From Pseudomonas cedrina subsp. cedrina (lineage in GTDB: Bacteria; Pseudomonadota; Gammaproteobacteria; Pseudomonadales; Pseudomonadaceae): a stretch of 64,000 bases of DNA. A model generated the notes under the pieces. The model saw only the letters and a program-made list of their open reading frames with translations, made no database searches and was not told where the DNA came from. Below, in pieces: positions 8,031 to 16,809 of the stretch. Both the position numbers and the translations under genes were made by a program. Numbering within the stretch: the first letter of the stretch is position 1; every line of letters starts with the position of its first letter. The DNA is taken from contig NZ_MNPW01000008.1 in NCBI RefSeq assembly GCF_001983175.1, positions 62,001 through 126,000 on the forward strand. Direction: 5' to 3'.

Positions 8031-8527
8031 TTTCCGACGAGAGCGACAACTTCAACCCGCGCGAACCACGCCCGGCGGACGCCGGCAAGCCATCCAAGAA
8101 CGAGAAGCGCCGCGCGGCTCGTCAGTTGGCGACCCAGGCGTTGTATCAGCGCCAGATGGCGGGTACGTCGTTGAACGAAATCGAAGCACAGTTTCGTGTC
8201 GACAACGACTTCACCTTCGCTGACCTGCCTTACTTCCATGACATCCTGCACGGTGTGCATGCCAACCTGACCGAGATCGACACGGCGCTGGCGCCCTGCC
8301 TGGACCTGACCCTCGAAGAGCTGGACCCGGTCGAGCTGTGCGTGATGCGCCTGTCCACCTGGGAGCTGCTCAAGCGCGTCGACGTGCCGTATCGCGTGGT
8401 GATCAACGAAGGCATCGAACTGGCGAAAGTCTACGGTTCGACCGACGGCCACAAGTTCGTCAACGGCGTGCTCGACAAGCTGGCCCCGCGCCTGCGGGAA
8501 GCCGAAGTGAAGGCGTACAAGCGCTAA
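8027..8527 (+). CDS. nusB: Transcription antitermination factor NusB
   Basis: NusB binds boxA RNA with NusE (S10) to prevent premature termination in rRNA operons. The 166-residue protein has a charged N-terminal tail of about 25 residues, then the helical NusB core (KRRAARQLATQALYQRQMAG, DPVELCVMRLSTWELL, VINEGIELAKVYGSTDGHKFVNGVLD). It uses GTG as start, overlapping the ribH stop as GTGA. Linkage to rib genes and thiL is conserved in gammaproteobacteria. Confidence 0.95.
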   Translation: MISDESDNFNPREPRPADAGKPSKNEKRRAARQLATQALYQRQMAGTSLNEIEAQFRVDNDFTFADLPYFHDILHGVHANLTEIDTALAPCLDLTLEELDPVELCVMRLSTWELLKRVDVPYRVVINEGIELAKVYGSTDGHKFVNGVLDKLAPRLREAEVKAYKR

Positions 8528-8545
8528 TCCGCGCTTGACTCCCGA

Positions 8546-9499
8546 ATGGGCGAGTTCGAGCTGATCCGCAAATATTTTGCCGCCGCGCCCTGTGCGCAAG
8601 GCGGCGAAGGCATTGCCCTGGGGATCGGCGACGACTGCGCCTTGCTGGCGCTCCCTGCCGGGGAGCAACTGGCAATTTCTACCGATACGCTGGTGGCCGG
8701 GGTGCATTTTGTCGACCCCTGCGACCCGTTCCTGCTCGGCCAGCGCTCGTTGGCCGTGGCGGTGAGCGACTTGGCCGCCATGGGCGCCCACCCGCTCGCG
8801 TTTACCCTTGCTCTTACCACGCCGACGGTCGATGCCGATTGGCTGCAGCGCTATGCCCAGGGATTAAACCTCATGGCGCAGAACTGCGGCGTCGGCCTGG
8901 TGGGCGGCGATACCACGCGCGGGCCGTTGAGCCTGACCCTCACAGTGTTCGGCCGTGTACCGGCCAGGCAGGCGCTCAAGCGCAGCGGCGCACAACCGGG
9001 CGATCTGCTCTGTGTCGGTGGCGAGTTGGGCAATGCGGCCGGCGCCTTGCCGCTGGTATTGGGCCAGCGCTGCGCCGAAGCCGCCATCGCCGACCCGCTG
9101 CTGGCCCATTACTGGTCGCCGCAACCGCAATTGGCCCTGGGCCTGGCGCTGCGCGGCAGGGCCACAGCGGCCATGGATATCTCCGACGGGCTGCTGGCCG
9201 ATTGCGGGCATATCGCCAAGGCGTCGCAGGTCAGCCTGTTGATCGAGCACCGCAAGCTGCCGTTGTCAAAAGCCTTGCTGGCCTTTGTCGGCGATGACGC
9301 CGCGCGCGTGGCCGCATTGAGCGGTGGCGACGATTACGTGCTGGCCTTCACCTTGCCGGCTGCACAATTGCCGGCGTTGCTGGCCGAGGGCTGGCCGATC
9401 CACGTGATCGGCCGCGTGCAGGCGGGGCAGGGCGTGACGTTACTGGATGCCAACGGCCAGGACATCACCCCGGCGGTACGGGGTTACCAGCACTTTTAG
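8546..9499 (+). CDS. thiL: Thiamine-monophosphate kinase
   Basis: ThiL phosphorylates thiamine monophosphate to the active cofactor thiamine diphosphate. The 317-residue AIRS-fold kinase shows MGEFELIRKYF, a Mg/ATP site in LGIGDDCALL, STDTLVAGVHF, AVSDLAAMGAHP, GGDTTRGPLSL and AMDISDGLLADCGHI. It follows nusB closely. In PAO1 the next gene is pgpA; here no pgpA is present before ribA, and the gene ends a transcription unit with 147 bases following it. Confidence 0.95.
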   Translation: MGEFELIRKYFAAAPCAQGGEGIALGIGDDCALLALPAGEQLAISTDTLVAGVHFVDPCDPFLLGQRSLAVAVSDLAAMGAHPLAFTLALTTPTVDADWLQRYAQGLNLMAQNCGVGLVGGDTTRGPLSLTLTVFGRVPARQALKRSGAQPGDLLCVGGELGNAAGALPLVLGQRCAEAAIADPLLAHYWSPQPQLALGLALRGRATAAMDISDGLLADCGHIAKASQVSLLIEHRKLPLSKALLAFVGDDAARVAALSGGDDYVLAFTLPAAQLPALLAEGWPIHVIGRVQAGQGVTLLDANGQDITPAVRGYQHF

Positions 9500-9646
9500 C
9501 GATGCGCCCCGACGCGGCTTGCATAGAACCGAAGCGAACACCAATCGAACCGATTGATCTTTATCAGCGATCATTCAGCTTAAGCGTCTGTAGGAACCTG
9601 CTGTTACAATGGCCGCCTTTGTAAAAACTGAAATCAGGAGCACACG

Positions 9647-10264
9647 GTGCCCGTCGTTTTCGTCGCCGCTTCCAAGCTGCCTACCCCTTTTGCCACGTTC
9701 ACCATGAACGGCTTTCTCGAAGAAGGCACCGGGCGTGAACATGTTGTGCTCAGCCTCGGCGATATCGCTGACGGCGCGCCGGTGCTGGGGCGGGTGCACT
9801 CCGAGTGCCTGACCGGCGACGCGCTGTTCAGCCAGCGTTGCGACTGCGGTTCGCAACTGGAAGCCGCCATGCGTGCCATCGCGCGCGAAGGCCGTGGCGT
9901 GCTGCTGTACTTGCGCCAGGAAGGCCGTGGCATTGGCCTGATGAACAAAATCCGCGCCTACGAGTTGCAGGATGGCGGCGCCGATACCGTCGAAGCCAAC
10001 GAGCGCCTGGGCTTTGCCGCCGACCAGCGCGACTATGCGATCTGCCTGCCGATGCTGCAGCACTTGGGCGTCAAGTCCCTGCGGTTGATGACCAACAACC
10101 CGCGCAAGGTCAAAGCCTTGACCGAGATGGGCATCACCGTGGCCGAGCGCGTGCCGTTGCACACCGGGCACAATCCGCACAACAAACTCTACCTGGCCAC
10201 CAAGGCCAGCAAGCTCGACCACATGATGGGCAACGAGCACCAGGGCGAGGTCGACCGCGCGTGA
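9647..10264 (+). CDS. ribA: GTP cyclohydrolase II
   Basis: RibA opens the GTP ring, the first committed step of riboflavin synthesis. The 205-residue protein has the zinc-binding motif ECLTGDALFSQRCDCGSQL (about 54-72), the catalytic LRQEGRGIGLMNKIRAYELQ and the LMTNNPRKV loop. It complements the missing GTP cyclohydrolase activity of the RibBA protein. GTG is the start, preceded by AGGAGCACACG. The 147-base gap before it holds its likely promoter (TACAAT at about 9604). Its stop overlaps the next gene's GTG. Confidence 0.96.
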   Translation: MPVVFVAASKLPTPFATFTMNGFLEEGTGREHVVLSLGDIADGAPVLGRVHSECLTGDALFSQRCDCGSQLEAAMRAIAREGRGVLLYLRQEGRGIGLMNKIRAYELQDGGADTVEANERLGFAADQRDYAICLPMLQHLGVKSLRLMTNNPRKVKALTEMGITVAERVPLHTGHNPHNKLYLATKASKLDHMMGNEHQGEVDRA

Positions 10265-10680
10265 CCCGAGGCCAGGTGAAACGGCGACTGTCCTTCAGTT
10301 GGTGGCAATACCTGGCGCTGGCGCTGCTGCCGTTGTTCGTGATCAACCTGGTATTTGGTCGCGGCGAGTCGCTGCTGCCGATGCTGGCCATGCCGTTCTT
10401 CATTGCCGGCGTGGCCTCGATGTTCCTCAGCCTGCGCTACTTCAACGGCTATAAACACGCGTTGATCGCCACCTCCAAAGCCCTCGATACACCCGAAGAA
10501 CCGGCCGCCTGGATCACCCTGGCGGCGCGTCGGCGCACGGCCTTGCTGGTGGCCGGCATCCCCGCCTGGATCGGTGCGCTGGCGGTGTTTGTCGGCCTGG
10601 AAGCGGTGCCGCTGTTTCTCCTGGCGCTGTCGACCACGGTGCTGTTTTACCTCTATCGCATCCCGCGTCAGTTGGGATGA
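10261..10680 (+). CDS. Small integral membrane protein, unknown function
   Basis: A 139-residue protein with a basic N-terminus (VTRGQVKRRLS) and four predicted membrane segments: YLALALLPLFVINLVF, LLPMLAMPFFIAGVASMFL, TALLVAGIPAWIGALAVFVG and VPLFLLALSTTVLFYLY. It starts with GTG overlapping the ribA stop, and its TGA overlaps the following ATG, so it sits in a three-gene operon between ribA and a corrinoid-binding protein gene. It corresponds in position to PAO1 PA4046. No catalytic motif is visible. A role in corrinoid or flavin handling would be guesswork. Confidence 0.8.
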   Translation: MTRGQVKRRLSFSWWQYLALALLPLFVINLVFGRGESLLPMLAMPFFIAGVASMFLSLRYFNGYKHALIATSKALDTPEEPAAWITLAARRRTALLVAGIPAWIGALAVFVGLEAVPLFLLALSTTVLFYLYRIPRQLG

Positions 10681-11465
10681 TGCGTCGCTGGCTGGCGCTC
10701 GTGCTACTGGCATTGAGCGCCCAGGCATTGGCGGCCGAGCGGGTCGTCAGCCTGGCGCCGTCCCTCTCTGAAATCGTGGTTGAACTGGGCGCCGCCGACT
10801 TGCTGGTGGGCCTGCTCGACGGCGGCGATCGCCCGCCCGCCCTGGCGCAAGTGCCGTCGGTGGGGCGTTACGGCCAATTAGACATGGAGCGCCTGCTCAG
10901 CCTCCAACCCGACCTGATCCTGCTGTGGCCCGGCAGTGTCGGCCCGGCGCAGCGTGAGCAATTGCAGCGCCTGAATATCCCGGTGTATGTCGCCGAACCC
11001 CATAGCCTTGAACAACTCACCACCCAGGTCCAGGCCATCGCCGGGCAGTTGGGCCGCGCTGACGCCGGTCGTCAGCTCGCCACGCAGCTGCGCCAACGCC
11101 TGGCCGAACTGCGCCAGCGCTATCAGCGTGCCGAGCCGTTACGGGTGTTCTATCAGGTGTGGAACACGCCGCTGTATACGGTAGGTGGTGGGCAGATCAT
11201 CAGCGATGCGTTGCGTGTGTGCGGCGCGCGCAATGTGTTTGATGATCTCAAGTTGCCGGCGCCGCAGGTGAGTATCGAGTCGGTGTTGCAGCGTGATCCC
11301 GAGTTGATTCTGGTCGGTGATCAAGCGCAGAAGGAGGCCTGGAAGGTCTGGCCAGCGATGGCTGAGCGTGTGCGGCTGGTTCCGGATAAAGGGCTTGAGC
11401 GGCCCAGTGGGCAGATGTTGGAGGCGGTGGCGCGGTTGTGTCAGGTGATTGCTCCGAATCTGTGA
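10677..11465 (+). CDS. Periplasmic corrinoid-binding protein, BtuF-like
   Basis: A 262-residue substrate-binding protein with a signal peptide (MMRRWLALVLLALSAQALAA) and the helical-backbone fold of the BtuF/FhuD class (ERVVSLAPSLSEIVVELGAADLLVG, PSVGRYGQLDMERLLSLQPDLIL, VSIESVLQRDPELILVG). BtuF delivers cobalamin to BtuCD. No BtuC or BtuD gene is nearby, but a BtuB-like receptor is encoded convergently just downstream, which supports a corrinoid substrate. Siderophore binding is the alternative. Confidence 0.82.
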   Translation: MMRRWLALVLLALSAQALAAERVVSLAPSLSEIVVELGAADLLVGLLDGGDRPPALAQVPSVGRYGQLDMERLLSLQPDLILLWPGSVGPAQREQLQRLNIPVYVAEPHSLEQLTTQVQAIAGQLGRADAGRQLATQLRQRLAELRQRYQRAEPLRVFYQVWNTPLYTVGGGQIISDALRVCGARNVFDDLKLPAPQVSIESVLQRDPELILVGDQAQKEAWKVWPAMAERVRLVPDKGLERPSGQMLEAVARLCQVIAPNL

Positions 11466-11468
11466 CAC

Positions 11469-11550
11469 CGCTATCGCAGGCAAGCCAGCTCCCACCTTTT
11501 GAATGTGGTCGCAAATCAAATGTGGGAGCGGGCTTGCCCGCGAAGAGGCC
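11469..11550. repeat. REP palindrome pair
   Basis: Two divergent copies of the REP family containing TGTGGGAGCNGGCTTGCC (11471-11495 and 11521-11550) form an imperfect inverted repeat between the convergent 3' ends of the BtuF-like and BtuB-like genes. Such pairs can fold in RNA and often serve as transcription borders. Confidence 0.9.
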
Positions 11551-11564
11551 AGCACAGGCGACCC

Positions 11565-13460
11565 TTAAATTTCCGGTGTCCAGGTCACTCCCATCATCCA
11601 CACTCGACCTTCTTCCCTGTAATCCTGATTATTCAGGAACGCCGGATCGTCATAGCTGTAACGCGCCCGCGCATAAGTCTTGCCCAGCAAGTTATCGACC
11701 TTCAACGACAACGCCACTTCCCGACTGAGCGCCCAGCTGCTGCGCAACCCCAGCAACGCATACCCGCCCAGTCGGTGGGTATTGTCTTCATCGTCATAGC
11801 TGCTGCTGATCGCCTGCCAGGTTGCGCCCACCCCGAGCTTGTCGAACTGCCGGTCCAGATCCAGGCTCAGCGTACGCCGTGCCCGACGAGCCAGGGTGTG
11901 GCCGCTGTCGCGGTCGCGTGGGTCGATGAGCGCCAGCCCCAGGTTGCCTTGCCAGCCAAACAGCTCCTGCTTGAGTGCGGCTTCGAAGCCGTTGATGCGC
12001 GCGGTCGCCACGTTCTGCGGCTTGCCGGCGCGGTCGAGGATGATCGCGTCGCTCAAATCGGTGCGGTACAGCGAGGCTTCCAGGCGCGTGCTGTCGCTCA
12101 ACTGGCTACGCCATTGCAGCTCGTAGCTCTTCGAGGTTTCAGGCTGCAGGTTGGGGTTGCTGTACTGGGTGTCGGGGTAATACAGGTCGTTGAAGGTCGG
12201 CGCGCGGAAGCCTTCGCTGTAACTCAGCAGCAGGTCATTGTCCGGGTTGAGCGGCAAGGTGACGGTGCCGCTCCAGCTGTTCTGGCCCCCGAACTGCTGG
12301 TTCTGGTCGCGGCGCAGCCCAAGCTCCGTGGAAAACCCGTCGCCGTGGAAGCGATGCTGCACAAACGCCGCGCGGTTCCAGCGACTGTTTTCGGTAAAGG
12401 TCGTGGAGCCGTGGAAGCGGTCTTCGTACCAGTCGCCGCCGAGAATCAGGCTGTTCTGCTCGTTCAACGTCAGGTCGTTCTGCCAGTTGACGGAATCGCG
12501 GTAGGTGTTGAACACGCTGAAGTCATCGCTGAGGGTGTCGCGCTTGGTATCGCGGTTCTCGCTGTGGCCCAGCTCCAGGCGTGATTGCCAGCGCTCGTTG
12601 AACCTGGCATCGACATAACCGCTGGCGCTGCTGACGGTGTAGTCGGTGTAAGGCTTTTGCCCGACGGTTTGCCCGCTGGCGAAATCGTAGCGGCCGAAGC
12701 TGTTGTCGTACTCTGACTTGCCACGGCTATCCAACAGGTTGAAGCCCACCTCCAGCCCATCGGTGAAAGCGTGGCTGAGGTTCACGCTCAGGGACTGGTT
12801 GCGATAGGCGTCATGGTCGCCATCGCTGGGGAATGAGGTGTGCGTCGAGTTAATGCCTGCGGTTTCATCCAGGCTGGCGCCAAGGTTGAAGCGCGTGTGT
12901 TCATCGCCACCGGAGAGGCCGAGGCTGCGCTCCCAGGCCTGGTGGCTGCCAACGCCCAGTTTCAGGCGCGGTTGCAGGCCTGGCTCGGCATTGCGGCGGG
13001 TGAAGACCTGGATCACCCCGCCAATCGCATCGCTGCCGTAGATCACCGAGCGTGAGCCGCGCAGTACTTCCACCCGTTCAATCTGGTCCACGTTCAGGTA
13101 TTGCAGGCCGCTGTCGCCGGAGGTGGTGTTGGCGATGCGCTGGCCGTCCACCAGCACCAGGCTCTGGGCGGATTTGGTGCCGCGGATATAAATCCCTGGC
13201 AGACTGCCCCGGCCACCGGTTGGTGCCACTTGCACGCCGGGAACGCGGCTGAGCAGATCGGTGAGGCTGGTGGGTTGCAGGCGGTCAATGTCGTCGCGGG
13301 TGAACACGCTGTTGGCGGCGCTGCTGTCGTTGCGGGCCTGGACCTGGCGGTTGGCGCTGATGACTACGTTGGGGAGTTTGAGGGCGTCGTCGCGATTATC
13401 TGCGCGCAGGTCCGGGGAAGTCAGCAGCAGCAAGGGCAGGGCGAGGCGCGGAAGTTTCAT
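11565..13460 (-). CDS. btuB: TonB-dependent outer-membrane receptor, BtuB-like
   Basis: The start at 13460 (MKLPRLALPLLLLTSPDLRA, a signal peptide) is preferred over an upstream extension that would begin inside a REP element. The mature protein has a TonB-box-like segment (LPNVVISANR), a plug domain (QPTSLTDLLSRVPGVQV, GTKSAQSLVLVDGQRI, VIYGSDAIGGVIQVFTRR) and a 22-strand barrel, 631 residues in all. Convergence with the BtuF-like gene and the GSRSVIYGSDAIGGVI plug favour vitamin B12 as ligand. No cobalamin riboswitch lies in the 138 bases between it and dxs, so it may be read through from dxs or have its own weak promoter. Confidence 0.85.
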   Translation of the reverse strand: MKLPRLALPLLLLTSPDLRADNRDDALKLPNVVISANRQVQARNDSSAANSVFTRDDIDRLQPTSLTDLLSRVPGVQVAPTGGRGSLPGIYIRGTKSAQSLVLVDGQRIANTTSGDSGLQYLNVDQIERVEVLRGSRSVIYGSDAIGGVIQVFTRRNAEPGLQPRLKLGVGSHQAWERSLGLSGGDEHTRFNLGASLDETAGINSTHTSFPSDGDHDAYRNQSLSVNLSHAFTDGLEVGFNLLDSRGKSEYDNSFGRYDFASGQTVGQKPYTDYTVSSASGYVDARFNERWQSRLELGHSENRDTKRDTLSDDFSVFNTYRDSVNWQNDLTLNEQNSLILGGDWYEDRFHGSTTFTENSRWNRAAFVQHRFHGDGFSTELGLRRDQNQQFGGQNSWSGTVTLPLNPDNDLLLSYSEGFRAPTFNDLYYPDTQYSNPNLQPETSKSYELQWRSQLSDSTRLEASLYRTDLSDAIILDRAGKPQNVATARINGFEAALKQELFGWQGNLGLALIDPRDRDSGHTLARRARRTLSLDLDRQFDKLGVGATWQAISSSYDDEDNTHRLGGYALLGLRSSWALSREVALSLKVDNLLGKTYARARYSYDDPAFLNNQDYREEGRVWMMGVTWTPEI

Positions 13461-13494
13461 GGCTGTCCATAGCATTTGAAGTTGACACAAACCC

Positions 13495-13585
13495 ATGTGG
13501 GAGCTGGCTTGCCTGCGATGACGGCGGCACATTCAACATCAATGCGTCAGTTAAACCGCTATCGCAGGCAAGCCAGCTCCCACAT
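13495..13585. repeat. REP inverted pair
   Basis: Arms of 25 bases at 13495-13519 and 13561-13585 are perfect inverted copies of the GTGGGAGCTGGCTTGCCTGC REP family, separated by 41 bases. They lie between dxs and btuB, both read leftward, and could limit read-through from dxs. Confidence 0.9.
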
Positions 13586-13598
13586 TTTGATCGAGGTT

Positions 13599-15497
13599 CT
13601 ACAGGTTGAGTAGTGCCATGCGCTCGCGCACCGCCGCTTCTATCCCGGCCTCATCCAGCCCGCATTCAGCCAGCATCTGCGCCGGCTTGGCGTGCTCGAC
13701 ATACACATCCGGCAAACCCAGGTGCAGCACTGACTTGAGGATATTCTCCCGCGCCAGGAACTCGCTGACGGCCGCACCGGCACCACCCATGATGGCGTTT
13801 TCTTCGACGGTCACCAGCAACTCATGGCGGCCGGCGATTTCGCGTACCAAGGCTTCATCCATGGGTTTGACGAAGCGCATGTCGACCACGGTCGCGTCGA
13901 TCTTCTCGGCGACTTTCAAGGCTTCGGCCAATTGCACGCCAAACACCAGAAACGCGGTCTTGCTGCCTTGGCGACGCACAACACCCTTGCCGATCTCGAT
14001 AGGCTCCAGGTCCTTCTCGATCAGCGCATTCGGGCCATTGCCGCGCGGATAACGCACGGCCGCCGGGCCTTTGTACAGGTGGCCGGTGCTGAGCATCTTG
14101 CGCAGTTCGTTTTCATCGCTCGGCGTCATTACCAACATGCCGGGGATGCAGCGCAGGTAAGAGAGGTCAAAGCTGCCGGCGTGAGTCGGGCCGTCTTCGC
14201 CCACCAGGCCTGCGCGGTCGATGGCGAACAGCACGTCGAGGTTCTGCACCGCCACGTCATGCACCAGTTGGTCGTAACCGCGTTGCAGGAACGTCGAATA
14301 GATCGCCACCACCGGCTTGGCGCCTTCACAGGCCATGCCGGCCGCAAACGTGACGGCGTGCTGCTCGGCAATCGCCACGTCAAAGTAGCGCAGCGGGAAA
14401 CGTTCGCTGAACGCCACCAAATCGGAGCCTTCTTTCATCGCCGGGGTAATGCCTACCAGGCGCGAATCGGCGGCGGCCATGTCGCACAGCCATTCACCGA
14501 ACACGCCGGAATACTTCGGCCCGCTGGCTTGTTTCGGCGCGGCGGCCGGGGCGTCCAGGGGGTCGAGCTTGGTGATCGCGTGGTAGCCGATCGGGTCGAC
14601 TTCTGCTGGGGCGAAACCCTTGCCTTTCTTGGTGACGATATGCAGGAATTGCGGGCCCTTGAGGTCACGCATGTTGCGCAGCGTGGCGATCAGGGTGGGC
14701 AGGTCGTGACCGTCGATCGGGCCGATGTAATTCCAGCCCAGCTCCTCGAACAGGGTGCCGGGAACCAGCATGCCCTTGGCGTATTCTTCGGTACGACGGG
14801 CAATTTCCCACGCGCCGGGCAGGCGCGAGAGCACCTTCTTGCTGCCTTCGCGCATGCTGGCATAGGTACGGCTGGAAAGAATCTTTGCCAGATAATTCGA
14901 CAAGCCACCGACGTTGCGCGAAATCGACATGTCGTTGTCGTTGAGGATCACCAACATGTTGGCGTCCACTTCCGGCGCATGGTTCAGCGCTTCGAAGGCC
15001 ATGCCGGCGGTCAGCGCACCGTCGCCAATCACGGCAATAGCCTTGCGCTCGCTACCCTGCAGGCGGGCAGCAATCGCCATGCCCAGCGCGGCGCTGATGG
15101 ACGTGCTGGAGTGGCCGACGCCAAAGGTGTCGTACTCGCTCTCGGCGCGGCGCGGGAAGGCGGCAATGCCGTCCTTCTGGCGCAGGGAGCCCATTTGCTC
15201 GCGGCGCCCGGTGAGGATTTTATGCGGATACGCCTGGTGGCCCACGTCCCACACCAGCCGGTCGTCCGGGGTGTCGAACACGTAATGCAGGGCGATGGTC
15301 AGCTCGATGACGCCCAAGCCTGCACCAAAATGCCCACCGGTCTGGCCGACCGTGTAGAGCAATTCCAGGCGCAACTCATCGGCCAGGGTTTCCAGCTCGG
15401 CTTCAGCCAGTCGACGCAGGCCGGCCGGCGTGACAGCACGGTCAAGCAGGGGCGTGGACGGGCGCTTGCGGGGAATCTCTTGAAACGTCGTGGGCAT
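13599..15497 (-). CDS. dxs: 1-deoxy-D-xylulose-5-phosphate synthase
   Basis: Dxs joins pyruvate and glyceraldehyde 3-phosphate using thiamine diphosphate, the entry step of the MEP isoprenoid pathway. The 632-residue protein has the conserved histidine region TVGQTGGHFGAGLGVIELT, the ThDP/Mg motif GDGALTAGMAFEALN...NDNDMSIS, and the transketolase pyrimidine domain (AIAEQHAVTFAAGMA, DRAGLVGEDGPTHAG). It follows ispA with a 110-base gap and forms the conserved xseB-ispA-dxs unit. ThiL in this window makes its cofactor. Confidence 0.97.
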   Translation of the reverse strand: MPTTFQEIPRKRPSTPLLDRAVTPAGLRRLAEAELETLADELRLELLYTVGQTGGHFGAGLGVIELTIALHYVFDTPDDRLVWDVGHQAYPHKILTGRREQMGSLRQKDGIAAFPRRAESEYDTFGVGHSSTSISAALGMAIAARLQGSERKAIAVIGDGALTAGMAFEALNHAPEVDANMLVILNDNDMSISRNVGGLSNYLAKILSSRTYASMREGSKKVLSRLPGAWEIARRTEEYAKGMLVPGTLFEELGWNYIGPIDGHDLPTLIATLRNMRDLKGPQFLHIVTKKGKGFAPAEVDPIGYHAITKLDPLDAPAAAPKQASGPKYSGVFGEWLCDMAAADSRLVGITPAMKEGSDLVAFSERFPLRYFDVAIAEQHAVTFAAGMACEGAKPVVAIYSTFLQRGYDQLVHDVAVQNLDVLFAIDRAGLVGEDGPTHAGSFDLSYLRCIPGMLVMTPSDENELRKMLSTGHLYKGPAAVRYPRGNGPNALIEKDLEPIEIGKGVVRRQGSKTAFLVFGVQLAEALKVAEKIDATVVDMRFVKPMDEALVREIAGRHELLVTVEENAIMGGAGAAVSEFLARENILKSVLHLGLPDVYVEHAKPAQMLAECGLDEAGIEAAVRERMALLNL

Positions 15498-15607
15498 CAG
15501 GCGAATCGTTATAGGTATAGAAGAGGCCGCAGTTTACCTCAAGCATCGCGAACTGCGCACGCCGAGCGCCGAACTTGGCGGATAGGTGGCCGCGATGGTC
15601 GTTGTAA

Positions 15608-16495
15608 TCAGTACCGACGTTCGACGATATACCGCGCCAGGTCGCGCAGTGGCGTGGCTGCCGCGTCGAAAGGTCGCAGGGCGTCCAGGGCCTGGTCGCG
15701 CAGCTCAATGGCATACGCCTTGGCCGCGGCAAGCCCGAGCAGCGCAGGATAAGTCGGTTTGTCCCGTGCGATATCGGCGCCTTGGCGTTTACCCAGGGTC
15801 GCGGTGTCACTTTCCACGTCGAGAATGTCGTCCTGCACCTGGAACGCCAGGCCGATGGCCCGGGAATAGGTCTGCAACGCGGCCAATTGCGCCGCGTCGG
15901 CGCGGCCACTGGCCAAGGCGCCCAGGTGCACGGCCGCTTCGATCAGTGCGCCGGTCTTGTGCCGGTGCATGTGTTCCAAGGCGTGTTGATCCAGCTTGAG
16001 GCTGACCGAACCCATGTCGATGGCTTGCCCGCCGACCATGCCGGCTGGGCCGGCGGCCAATGCCAGGGCGGTGACCATGCGCAAGCGGATCTCGGCGTTG
16101 ACGCTGCTCAAGCGCGGGTCCAGCAATGCGCTGAACGCCAGGCTCTGCAAACCGTCACCGGCCAGGATCGCGTAGGCTTCATCAAAGGCTTTGTGGGTGG
16201 TCGGCTGGCCACGACGCAGATCGTCGTCGTCCATCGCCGGCAAATCGTCATGTACCAGGGAATAGGCGTGAATCAGTTCTACCGCGCACGCCGCGCCATT
16301 CGCTTCTTCGGCTGGCGCACCCAGCGCTTCACACGCCGCATACGCCAGCAACGGGCGCACACGCTTGCCGCCGTTCATTACGCTGTAGCGCATGGCGGCA
16401 TAGAGGCGCTCCATTTCCGGGCTTGGCGCAACAAACAAGGGCTCCAGCGCCGCATTCACCCGGGCTTGGCTACTGGCCTGATACGCGTCGATCAT
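15608..16495 (-). CDS. ispA: Farnesyl diphosphate synthase
   Basis: IspA condenses isopentenyl and dimethylallyl diphosphates to geranyl and then farnesyl diphosphate. The 295-residue helical protein contains the first Asp-rich motif in VHDDLPAMDDDDLRRG with the trans-prenyltransferase insert, and the second in FQVQDDILDVESD. Its ATG overlaps the xseB stop, and it directly precedes dxs in the same direction. Confidence 0.97.
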   Translation of the reverse strand: MIDAYQASSQARVNAALEPLFVAPSPEMERLYAAMRYSVMNGGKRVRPLLAYAACEALGAPAEEANGAACAVELIHAYSLVHDDLPAMDDDDLRRGQPTTHKAFDEAYAILAGDGLQSLAFSALLDPRLSSVNAEIRLRMVTALALAAGPAGMVGGQAIDMGSVSLKLDQHALEHMHRHKTGALIEAAVHLGALASGRADAAQLAALQTYSRAIGLAFQVQDDILDVESDTATLGKRQGADIARDKPTYPALLGLAAAKAYAIELRDQALDALRPFDAAATPLRDLARYIVERRY

Positions 16496-16734
16496 TCAGG
16501 TTGTTCCGCATCGAAAGGTTCTTCGGCCAACTCCCCATCACGTTCCAGCAACACCTGCACCTTCTGCTCCGCCTGCGCGAGCGCGCTCTGGCAGTCACGG
16601 GTCAGGCCGATGCCTTGCTCAAACGCGGTCAACGAGTCTTCCAGCGACAACTCGCCGTTCTCCAGACGCTCGACCAGGGTTTGCAGGTCGGCGAGGGATT
16701 GTTCGAAATCGAGTGCAACTTTTTTGCGGGCCAT
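16492..16734 (-). CDS. xseB: Exodeoxyribonuclease VII small subunit
   Basis: XseB partners XseA (not in this window) to degrade single-stranded DNA. The 80-residue sequence has the family coiled-coil core DFEQSLADLQTLVERLENGELSLEDSLTAFEQGIGLTRDCQ. It is the first gene of the xseB-ispA-dxs operon, and its stop overlaps the ispA start by four bases. Confidence 0.96.
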   Translation of the reverse strand: MARKKVALDFEQSLADLQTLVERLENGELSLEDSLTAFEQGIGLTRDCQSALAQAEQKVQVLLERDGELAEEPFDAEQPE

Positions 16735-16809
16735 GGCGGCTATTCCGGTAGACGGTAAACCCGCGCGACACTAGCAGACATGCGGATTCTGGGCAAATGA
16801 GCGGGGGCA

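Noticed and set aside
9590..9620. GGAACC upstream of ribA as a hrp box
   Set aside because: The second block 16 bases later reads GCCTTTG, not CCACNNA, and ribA is a housekeeping gene.
11469..11550. REP pair as a rho-independent terminator
   Set aside because: It may act as a border, but neither strand has a T-run after the stem, so it is annotated only as a repeat.
13824..15752. Long plus-strand open frame opposite dxs
   Set aside because: Shadow of dxs; the dxs motifs are complete on the other strand.
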